Assembly: GCA_029258325.1 (NCBI GenBank)
Contig: JARHZF010000100.1
Coordinates: 83,332 to 147,331, forward strand
Origin: Anaerobiospirillum sp.
GTDB lineage: Bacteria > Pseudomonadota > Gammaproteobacteria > Enterobacterales > Succinivibrionaceae
DNA: 64,000 bases
Direction: 5' to 3'
The notes under the pieces were generated by a model. The model ran no database searches. It was not told the DNA's origin and was given only the letters and a program-made list of their open reading frames with translations. The translations under genes and the position numbers were made by a program. Positions 56,949-64,000 of this stretch are shown one piece after another; within the stretch, counting starts at the first letter, position 1, and the number at the start of each line of letters is the position of its first letter.

Positions 56949-58217
56949 CTAGTTCGTCTTATTATAGTTGTTTATTTTACCACTAATAGTGTTAGAGTTC
57001 TTTTTTATAAGTTTAGTATTTTCATCACTAAAATATCCTAAACTTTGAGTATACTCATACTCCCAAGGACCTAATTTCTTAAATAGTTTAGAGTGACGTA
57101 AAGAACCATCTACCACTGCTTTATCAGATTTTGTTTTAATATCAATAATAAAACCATCTTGATTATAGTTATCTATATTGATATTGCCATCAAAACCAAA
57201 AGTAATAAATTCTTTTTGAATATTTATAAAATCACTTAGATTATTTATATTGTGAATTTTAACACGAACAAAACCAGCACCTTCACCTAAAGAGTCTGTA
57301 TCATGAGCAACTAAATTAAATGTTGCATTAGATTCACTATCTGTATTAGGTACTGCTGTTACATCTTTACTAATAGATTTAATGATATTTAAAGATGAAA
57401 TATTTGCTATTTCATCAATGCTACCTTTAGCATTTGACTTTTGAAGTAGTTGTCCTTCTGCATTAAAAACACTAAAGTTTAATAAAGCATTAGCTTTATT
57501 TTGATCAAGTGTTGCTACAACAAAATAATCACAATTATATCTTTGACTTGCTTTTACAAAGTTATTTATATTATTACTTTTAAAAGTTTCTGCATTTACT
57601 AAAGATAAATCATCAATATCGCCAATAGGATAAATTATTTGATAATTTTTAAAAGAAGCAGCTTTTTGTAATGTTGTGTTAAAAGTAGTAGTAAATGAGT
57701 TAGAAATAAGATCTAATGTTTGACCATTATTATTTAAAACCCATACTAAAACAGGATTTTGTAATCCTGTAAAATATTTGCTATTAAGATCAGAAATAGC
57801 TTTTTTTACATTATCTTTATTAAAACTTACTAAAAGATTATTAGCATTAGTAATCTCAATATTCTCTATAGCAAAAACAGCAGAATCTAAGTCTACCTTA
57901 GTATTTTTTAAGGAGATTTTTTCACACTCTTGTGCAAAAGCATCAAGTAAAGCTGCATCAACACCTTTATTTAATTTTATAGAGTAAACAGTATCTTCAC
58001 TAATATTATTTACAGAATTATGTACATTAGTAGTTTCACTAGAAGAAGCATTAGAAGTAGTATTGTCTACATCAACATAACGTAATTTTTGAGATGTTGC
58101 ATCTTTATCTTCTACATTATCAAAACTACCAACTATAGATATAGTGTTTTCATCTGCAAAAGAAGATGTAAAAGGCATAGCTAAAAGTATATTTAGAATT
58201 AATATCTTTTTGTTCAT
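56949..58217 (-). CDS. DUF2066 family periplasmic protein
   Basis: 422 residues with a signal peptide (MNKKILILNILLAMPFTSSFA). Most of the sequence is unfamiliar; AISDLNSKYFTGLQNPVLVWVLN (about 140-162) matches the conserved 'PVLLWLAL' region of DUF2066, and the location between purM and hda is where DUF2066 genes usually lie. The family's function is unknown. A low-complexity Ser/Asn/Thr segment (about 52-70) follows the signal peptide. Likely in one operon with hda (31-base gap). Confidence 0.72.
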   Translation of the reverse strand: MNKKILILNILLAMPFTSSFADENTISIVGSFDNVEDKDATSQKLRYVDVDNTTSNASSSETTNVHNSVNNISEDTVYSIKLNKGVDAALLDAFAQECEKISLKNTKVDLDSAVFAIENIEITNANNLLVSFNKDNVKKAISDLNSKYFTGLQNPVLVWVLNNNGQTLDLISNSFTTTFNTTLQKAASFKNYQIIYPIGDIDDLSLVNAETFKSNNINNFVKASQRYNCDYFVVATLDQNKANALLNFSVFNAEGQLLQKSNAKGSIDEIANISSLNIIKSISKDVTAVPNTDSESNATFNLVAHDTDSLGEGAGFVRVKIHNINNLSDFINIQKEFITFGFDGNINIDNYNQDGFIIDIKTKSDKAVVDGSLRHSKLFKKLGPWEYEYTQSLGYFSDENTKLIKKNSNTISGKINNYNKTN

Positions 58218-58463
58218 AAGTAATAACCTAAAAATAAATGTATAGCTATTTTAACCTAATTTATAAGATAGAAAAAATCTACAATGTTGTATTTTTGTAA
58301 ATATTTCGATATTTAAAGCAAAAATAAATAAATATTTATATATTTATGCACTATAAGATAACTTAAATATACTTTATCTTTATAAAAAAAGCGTTGTTTT
58401 GTATAATTTACTTTTATATTTAGTATTGTACAAAAAATGGATACCCCATTTTTAGGAGGTCAT

Positions 58464-59510
58464 GTGTCCTGTAATCTAACTTATAAAGATGCTGGTGTAG
58501 ATATTGATGCTGGTGAGGAGCTAGTTGAAAGAATAAAAGAACCTGTAAAAAAGACAAGAAGACCTGAAGTAATAGGTGGTCTTGGAGGTTTTGGTGCTTT
58601 AACAAAAATTCCTGAAGGTTATAAAAAACCAGTATTAGTTTCAGGAACTGATGGTGTTGGTACAAAACTACGTTTAGCTATTGATTTTGCAAGACATAAG
58701 ACAGTAGGTATTGACCTAGTTGCTATGTGTGTAAATGATCTTATAGTACAAGGTGCCGAACCTTTATTCTTTTTAGATTATTATGCAACAGGTAAATTAA
58801 ATGTAGATGTTGCAACTGATGTTGTAACAGGCATTGCTAAAGGCTGTGAAATGGCTGGTTGTGCATTAGTAGGTGGTGAAACTGCTGAAATGCCTGGTAT
58901 GTATGAAACAGGTGATTATGACCTAGCTGGCTTTAGTGTTGGTGTTGTTGAAGAAGATGACATTATTGATGGTTCTAAAGTAAAAGAAGGTGATTGTATT
59001 TTAGCTATTGCATCATCAGGTCCTCATTCAAATGGCTATTCTTTAATTCGTCATATTTTAAAACATGTATCTGCAAATCCAAATGAAGATAAATTACCAT
59101 CAGGTAAGATTTTAGCAGATGCTTTACTTGAACCTACAAAGATCTATGTAAAACCTATTTTAAAATTAATCAAATCTGTAGAAGTTCATGCTCTTGCACA
59201 TATTACAGGTGGTGGTTTCTGGGAAAATATTCCTCGTGTATTACCAAAGGACACTTGTGCTGTATGTGATAAAAACTCATGGGAATTACCTGAAGTTTTT
59301 GCATATCTACAAGAAAAAGGTAATGTATCAGATACAGAATTATTTAGAACATTCAATTGTGGCGTTGGTATGATTGTTGTTTTAGATAAGAAAGATGCTG
59401 ATAAAGCAATTGAAGTACTAAAAGAGCAAGGTGAAAAAGCTTGGATTTTAGGCTCAATTGAAAAAGCTCAAAATGATAAGCAAGTTATCATTAATGGTAT
59501 AAAAGATTAA
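58464..59510 (+). CDS. purM: Phosphoribosylformylglycinamidine cyclo-ligase (AIR synthetase)
   Basis: PurM makes 5-aminoimidazole ribonucleotide from FGAM and ATP. I place the start at GTG 58464 ([17 protein letters not shown]), 348 residues, close to E. coli (345; '[13 protein letters not shown]'). A perfect AGGAGG at 58454-58459 lies just 4 bases before it. An ATG at 58437 in the same frame would put that ribosome site inside the gene. An overlapping ATG at 58462 is out of frame. [35 protein letters not shown] (about 96-115) and [10 protein letters not shown] are conserved. purN is not adjacent. Confidence 0.95.
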   Translation: MSCNLTYKDAGVDIDAGEELVERIKEPVKKTRRPEVIGGLGGFGALTKIPEGYKKPVLVSGTDGVGTKLRLAIDFARHKTVGIDLVAMCVNDLIVQGAEPLFFLDYYATGKLNVDVATDVVTGIAKGCEMAGCALVGGETAEMPGMYETGDYDLAGFSVGVVEEDDIIDGSKVKEGDCILAIASSGPHSNGYSLIRHILKHVSANPNEDKLPSGKILADALLEPTKIYVKPILKLIKSVEVHALAHITGGGFWENIPRVLPKDTCAVCDKNSWELPEVFAYLQEKGNVSDTELFRTFNCGVGMIVVLDKKDADKAIEVLKEQGEKAWILGSIEKAQNDKQVIINGIKD

Positions 59511-59534
59511 TTATTTTAATTTAAATAGATAATT

Positions 59535-59576
59535 AAAAAAGAAGGCGAAATTTTAAAGTTAAATTTCGTCTTTTTT
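59535..59576 (+). terminator. purM terminator
   Basis: The stem formed by AAGGCGAAATTT and AAATTTCGTCTT (with a G-U pair) around a short loop is followed by a run of Ts. It is 25 bases past the purM stop. Confidence 0.8.
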
Positions 59577-59631
59577 ATTTGTAAAAAAGTTTATAAGTAA
59601 AAATACTAGAATTTTCTTATAGACTTTTTAA

Positions 59632-59663
59632 ACCACCCTATGTAAAAAATGATATAGGGTGGT
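59632..59663 (-). terminator. gmhA terminator
   Basis: ACCACCCTAT (59632-59641) pairs perfectly with ATAGGGTGGT (59654-59663). It lies 16 bases past the gmhA stop on the minus strand, followed there by TTTAAAAAG. Confidence 0.75.
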
Positions 59664-59678
59664 ATTTAAAAAGATTAA

Positions 59679-60263
59679 TTATTTATTATTAAAGTAAGAT
59701 TCTATGCCTCTTATCATAATATGAATAATCATAGTATGAACTTCTTGAATTCTATCTGCATATCCAACATGAGGAACAATAATAGGTAAATCACATAGAT
59801 CTTTTAATTTGCCACCATCTTTACCTAAAAGCAAAATAGATTTCATATTCTTCTTTTTGCAAACATGACATGCTTCAATTATATTTTGAGAGTTGCCTGA
59901 TGTAGATATACCTAAAAATACATCTCCAGCTTTGCCCATACCCTCTAAAAATCTTGAAAAGATATAATTAAAACCATAGTCATTACCTACACATGTAATA
60001 TGGCAAGGATCGCAAATAGAAATAGCTGCAAGAGATTGTCTATCATCTCTATATCTACCTGTTAATTCCTCTGCAAAGTGCATAGCATCACACATGCTAC
60101 CACCATTACCTGCACTTATAATAGTGCCATTGTTTTCCATAGATTTACACATGATTTCTATAGACTTTTCAATTATATCTTTAGTGTCTTTTTGCTTTAT
60201 AAAATTATCTAAAACAGATAAAGACTCTTTTAAGTCATCTAATACATTAAAATTAAGTTCCAT
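59679..60263 (-). CDS. gmhA: Sedoheptulose 7-phosphate isomerase
   Basis: SIS-domain isomerase of ADP-heptose synthesis for LPS core. 194 residues (192 in E. coli). SAGNGGSMCDAMHFAEELTG (residues 50-69), RYRDDRQSL, CVGNDYGFNYIFSR, GISTSGNS and VPHVGYADRIQEVH are near-identical to GmhA. It lies 11 bases after dnaQ, with which it forms an operon. The family 9 heptosyltransferase-like gene at 43938 would use the product. Confidence 0.95.
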   Translation of the reverse strand: MELNFNVLDDLKESLSVLDNFIKQKDTKDIIEKSIEIMCKSMENNGTIISAGNGGSMCDAMHFAEELTGRYRDDRQSLAAISICDPCHITCVGNDYGFNYIFSRFLEGMGKAGDVFLGISTSGNSQNIIEACHVCKKKNMKSILLLGKDGGKLKDLCDLPIIVPHVGYADRIQEVHTMIIHIMIRGIESYFNNK

Positions 60264-60274
60264 TTAAAATACTC

Positions 60275-61201
60275 CTACTCTTCACCACGTACTTTTTTAT
60301 CCCATAATAAATTTGCTTCTTTTTCTTTTTCTTCAAAATCATGCAAAGCATTAAGTTCATTTTCAGATAGAAGTTGTTGAAGCATTTCATCTTTTTGTTT
60401 AGAAAGACGTTTTTTAAATTCTTTCTTATCCTCATCAGCTCCTTTTTCTAGATATTCCATATTAAAGTCACTAGACCAATTAGAGCCAGATAAGTAAGTC
60501 TCATCATCTTTTTGAATAAACTTTTTACCTTGAGATAGAGCTATCATATTTGAAATATGTAGAGCTTTATATTCAGGCTCTACCTTCATTTTCGGTAATA
60601 CTATATTTTGTGGTCTACTCCATTTTGATGTAGCTTTTTGTTCTTTATTTACATCAAAAGAGAATGTTTCTTGACCACCTGTCATAGCTAAATAAACTTC
60701 AGCTAATAATTGAGCATCAAGTAAAGCTCCGTGTTTTGTTCTTTTTGTATCATCAATACCATAAACCTTACATAAATTTTTAAGGCTAACTTGACGATTA
60801 GGATTAATCTTTCTTGCAACGGCTATAGTATCTGTAATAGTACAGATATCTTTAGTCTTAAAATTAAGATTAGCCTCTTCCCATTCTTTATCTAAAAAAG
60901 ATGTATCGAATTTAGCATTATGAATAAGAAGTTCAGCACCATATAAGAACTCTTTTAGTTCATTTGCAATATCACTAAAAGATGGTTTATCTACTAAATC
61001 CTCATTGCGTATACCATGTACTTCAGTTGCTTCTTTATCAATTTCCCTATGAGGATTTATAAAAAATTGAAGTTCACGACCTGTAGGTTTTCTATCTATA
61101 ATTTCAACACAACCAATTTCAATAATTTTATGGGTACCTGGAGTACCATCATCACATTTACCTGTAGTTTCAGTATCTAATGCTATTTGTCTTTTTGTCA
61201 T
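60275..61201 (-). CDS. dnaQ: DNA polymerase III epsilon subunit
   Basis: 3'-5' proofreading exonuclease of the DEDDh type. 308 residues against 243 in E. coli. ExoI ALDTETTG (Asp9, Glu11), ExoII LLIHNAKFDTSFL and ExoIII KHGALLDAQLLAEV are complete. It keeps a clamp-binding-like QETFSF after MTGG, at the place of E. coli QTSMAF. The C-terminal region (about 190-308) is longer than normal: charged, with a predicted coiled coil (KKEFKKRLSKQKDEMLQQLL, residues 259-278). rnhA, the usual divergent neighbour, is not here. Confidence 0.92.
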   Translation of the reverse strand: MTKRQIALDTETTGKCDDGTPGTHKIIEIGCVEIIDRKPTGRELQFFINPHREIDKEATEVHGIRNEDLVDKPSFSDIANELKEFLYGAELLIHNAKFDTSFLDKEWEEANLNFKTKDICTITDTIAVARKINPNRQVSLKNLCKVYGIDDTKRTKHGALLDAQLLAEVYLAMTGGQETFSFDVNKEQKATSKWSRPQNIVLPKMKVEPEYKALHISNMIALSQGKKFIQKDDETYLSGSNWSSDFNMEYLEKGADEDKKEFKKRLSKQKDEMLQQLLSENELNALHDFEEKEKEANLLWDKKVRGEE

Positions 61202-61316
61202 GAAAAACTCCTATATGTATAGATGTATTTTAATCTAAAAAGAAAAATCTTAACTAATAAAAGTCTTAAATAATAAAAATAATTAAAGATTATTGTTGTA
61301 TATCTATGTTATGTAA

Positions 61317-61347
61317 AAAGCTCTTGCCTTTACAGAACAAGAGCTTT
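61317..61347 (-). terminator. Autotransporter terminator
   Basis: AAAGCTCTTG (61317-61326) pairs with CAAGAGCTTT (61338-61347), 14 bases past the stop of the autotransporter on the minus strand. Confidence 0.8.
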
Positions 61348-61360
61348 CTTAAATTATTAA

Positions 61361-64000
61361 TTAGAACATGTAACGTAAGTTTGCATTTACTTCACTGTCT
61401 ACATTGTATTTACCACCAGTTGATGTATTAAATTCAATGCCAAAACGTAATCTATCATTTACATTAGCATCAACACCTATGGTGTAATTTATTCTATGAT
61501 CTTTAAAACCTTCAGTTCTTACATCTACATTTTCATCTTTTAGATGTACAGAGCTATCAGATTTTAAGTCAAATTGATAGTTAAGACCTGCACGTGCTGT
61601 TATATAACTATCTTTAAATACCATCTTATGAGTAACATCAAAACCAACACGACCTACTATTGGATTATAAGAGTCACGCTCTAAGATACGGAATTTATCA
61701 CCATTTTGCTGAGTAATTGTATTGCTAGATACATGACCAAAAACAATTTCAGCTTGTGGTGTTATAGAAGTATTTTCTGTAAGGTCAAATGTATAGCCAA
61801 GTTCACCGCCTAAATATAAGCTGTGATTATCAAAGCTAACTTCACCCATTTGAGCAAAGTGAGTATCCATCTTATTTTGATGTTTTACATATTTTAAAAT
61901 ACCATCTAAATAAAGACCATTATCAAAAATTGCACTAGTATAAACACCAATACCCATAGAGTCTGTTGAACCGCTAAATCCAATAGAATTTGCACGTGTA
62001 TCTGTATAGGTTAGAGTTACACCTGTAAATACATCACTTGCATTTATACGATGTTTTTTGTCATAACCAATTTGTACGTGTGTGTATTTATCATCAAAAT
62101 CATACTCACCAGTACCAGAACCTTGCATTAGACGAGCCCAAGCACCAACATCATAAGTAGTATTTCTAAGATCACCCATTCTCTTATGTAGATTATTCAT
62201 TTCAACTACAAAGTTTCTATTAGATGTTTGCATAAAGCTATTTGCAGTTTCTACAGTTTGATCATGAGGGTGAATATCTATATGAGATACTATGATATCA
62301 ACCTTATCAGAGTTTTGGTTATTATTTACATTATTATTTGGTGCAGTATTTACATTACCACCATTATTAGGCACATTTGACTGACCTTGAGCGTTTTGAG
62401 CTTGTGTATTATTTGATGAATTATGATCCTTTTCAGTCACAATAGGCTCAAATTCAGTAAAGCCAGTTACTTTCTTAGCAACTTTAAATACACCTTTATC
62501 AGTATTCTCAGGTATAGTTAAGATCTTAAGATCTAAAATCTTACCATTTTCAAATTGCTTATCACTTTCAATAATAATGGTATTATCGCTACCTTTAGCA
62601 ACATCATTAACAACTAAAGTGTCTGAATGTACTAAATCAGTATTTAAGTGGAATGTTGTTTTTTCAGCATCAAGTGTATCAATATTTAATGCCTTAAAGT
62701 TACCATTACGCTCTGCCATTACTAAAGAATTTTTAGTATTTAGATTTTTAACTTTAGAGTCACCATCTACAATCCAAAGAGCATGTTTAATGTTCATAGT
62801 GCCATTATCATTTTGCACATTACCCTTAAGACCTGCAGTATAACCACGAAGATCTTCTTTATGCATAGATCTTTCATAGATAGGTGCAGCAGCATAATCT
62901 GAACCTAGATTTAGAGTACCACCATCTTTAATAGCAACATTTGACTTAACAAATGAGCTTTCTTCAATAGATACAGTACCATTATTAGAGATATTGATAT
63001 CACCATTAACAAAAGATGCACCACCAATAGTTACAAAACCATTATCAAAGGAATTAATTTTACCTTGAAATTCTGCACCATTGATATTAGCAAGACCTTT
63101 TTCAGATGAATTAATTTCACCAGAAAGTAGGGCATCATACATTACATTTAGTTGACTACCATCACCTTTAATAGATACATTACCATTAGCATGAGAGCTA
63201 TTTACGATCTCAAAGTTACCTTTATTTGTAACCTGAACTTCTTTAAATGTAGCTATATCATGAGTTCTTGCATGACGGCTATTATTTTCACCTGTAATTG
63301 CAAAAGTAGCATCATTATCAACTGTAAGAGTAGCATCACTCTTTAATTTGCCAGTAACAGCAACATGTGCACCTTTTTCAAAAGTAAATTTTGATTTATC
63401 ATCAACATTTACATTTTTTAACACAATTTTGTCTGAAACAAATTTAACTGTACTTGCTTTAGTATCTAATGCACCTTCAAATATATTCTTTATAGTAAGT
63501 GTAGAATCATCTAAATTTACATTACCAATAAAGTAGCTATCGCCTTTTACTTGACCTTTTTCAAGTGCTTGAGTGAAACCAAAACCATTGCCTGTGATAT
63601 TTTCGCCATCTTTATCATCACGATAAACGCTTTCATCACCTAAAATGATTTCAGATTTATTTGTAGCATTAATATTACCTTGAACTACAGATGCCATACC
63701 TTGAGTAAATACAGCATTATCTAAGTTTAGGTTATTAAATTTAAAGGAACGCTCATCCCAATCAGGTTGACTAAATGATGACACCTTATTTTGTGACATA
63801 TAGTGTGAATTGTTCTTATCATTAGCAGGGCGTTCTAAGTTTTCAAACATACCTGGATAAAAACAGTTACGATCAGGCCAACCAGAAATTAGATTACATG
63901 AACCAAATTTAGCGTGTGTTGTTAAGTGACCTTGCATTGTAAGACCACTATTTTTTACATTTACATCGCCTTTAATATCAACGCTACCATCAAGAATTAA
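61361..64000 (-). CDS. SPATE/IgA-protease-like autotransporter, C-terminal part only
   Basis: The frame stays open to the right edge, so at least 879 residues are visible and the N-terminus (signal peptide, protease domain) is outside. Near the edge GLTMQGHLTTHAKFG followed by QPDWDERSFKFNNLNLDNA corresponds to the segment right after the peptidase S6 domain in SPATE and IgA1 proteases (LTLQGHP-H, Q-DWENR-F). Then comes a beta-helical passenger with repeated 'GDINISNNGTVSI'-like turns and an Asn-rich linker (about residues 510-550 of the visible ATG-started part). The last ~280 residues form the translocator barrel, ending in LRYMF with a terminal Phe. The S6 Ser (GDSGS) would lie beyond 64000. 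No host or substrate can be inferred. Confidence 0.88.
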   Translation of the reverse strand, partial: LILDGSVDIKGDVNVKNSGLTMQGHLTTHAKFGSCNLISGWPDRNCFYPGMFENLERPANDKNNSHYMSQNKVSSFSQPDWDERSFKFNNLNLDNAVFTQGMASVVQGNINATNKSEIILGDESVYRDDKDGENITGNGFGFTQALEKGQVKGDSYFIGNVNLDDSTLTIKNIFEGALDTKASTVKFVSDKIVLKNVNVDDKSKFTFEKGAHVAVTGKLKSDATLTVDNDATFAITGENNSRHARTHDIATFKEVQVTNKGNFEIVNSSHANGNVSIKGDGSQLNVMYDALLSGEINSSEKGLANINGAEFQGKINSFDNGFVTIGGASFVNGDINISNNGTVSIEESSFVKSNVAIKDGGTLNLGSDYAAAPIYERSMHKEDLRGYTAGLKGNVQNDNGTMNIKHALWIVDGDSKVKNLNTKNSLVMAERNGNFKALNIDTLDAEKTTFHLNTDLVHSDTLVVNDVAKGSDNTIIIESDKQFENGKILDLKILTIPENTDKGVFKVAKKVTGFTEFEPIVTEKDHNSSNNTQAQNAQGQSNVPNNGGNVNTAPNNNVNNNQNSDKVDIIVSHIDIHPHDQTVETANSFMQTSNRNFVVEMNNLHKRMGDLRNTTYDVGAWARLMQGSGTGEYDFDDKYTHVQIGYDKKHRINASDVFTGVTLTYTDTRANSIGFSGSTDSMGIGVYTSAIFDNGLYLDGILKYVKHQNKMDTHFAQMGEVSFDNHSLYLGGELGYTFDLTENTSITPQAEIVFGHVSSNTITQQNGDKFRILERDSYNPIVGRVGFDVTHKMVFKDSYITARAGLNYQFDLKSDSSVHLKDENVDVRTEGFKDHRINYTIGVDANVNDRLRFGIEFNTSTGGKYNVDSEVNANLRYMF

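Overview
The window is a chromosomal segment of a low-GC gammaproteobacterium. The evidence is gene order: the complete S10-spc-alpha ribosomal protein run with secY and rpmJ, rplM-rpsI-sspB, zapG-degQ-degS, lpoA/rsmI, ligA-zipA/cysZ-ptsI-crr, and purM/DUF2066/hda all follow arrangements known from Escherichia-like genomes, while coding and intergenic DNA is strongly AT-rich. A host-associated anaerobe of the Succinivibrionaceae/Aeromonadales type is my best guess, from the anaerobe-style biotin synthase, the many orphan solute-binding proteins and a SPATE-like autotransporter. That placement is inference only.

Layout. 1-5.3 kb: the 5' part of a ribonucleotide reductase gene, pyrE, an ascorbate-type PTS (ulaC-ulaB-ulaA) and queH, with a decayed second copy of the 3' end of queH beside the PTS genes. 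5.3-20.8 kb: S10 operon (rpsJ to rpsQ), spc operon (rplN to rpmJ) and alpha operon (rpsM to rpoA), each with its own promoter or leader. The alpha operon is unusual: two divergent rpoA genes flank rplQ. 20.8-25.2 kb: an accessory pair, a 132-residue acidic protein and a 1309-residue protein that looks like a transposase split by about 800 residues of acidic, partly repetitive sequence. 25.2-40.6 kb: L,D-transpeptidase, parC, two paralogous amino-acid-type binding proteins, a HAD phosphatase, yggS-proC-yggT, a ferredoxin, an MscK-like channel, bioB with a third binding protein, and degS. 40.8-50.1 kb: degQ, zapG, two LPS glycosyltransferases, rplM-rpsI-sspB, lpoA, rsmI and the RNase P RNA. 50.2-64 kb: crr-ptsI-cysZ, zipA-ligA, hda, a DUF2066 protein, purM, gmhA, dnaQ and the C-terminal part of a SPATE/IgA-protease-like autotransporter.

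Most notable points. (1) The two RNA polymerase alpha subunits have reciprocal losses in their N-terminal domains: RpoA1 lost the Arg needed for beta contact, and RpoA2 lost a four-residue stretch in the beta'-side segment. Both keep the DNA-binding C-terminal domain. This predicts an obligate heterodimer. (2) At the conserved cysZ-ptsI-crr locus ptsH is missing, Crr has lost both catalytic histidines, and Enzyme I has lost its Asn-Asp PEP-site pair and its catalytic Cys. All frames are intact, which suggests a PTS-derived pseudoenzyme pair kept for a non-phosphotransfer role. (3) The transposase-derived acidic giant protein lies directly downstream of rpoA2. (4) S3, L15 and S11 carry lineage-specific low-complexity extensions.
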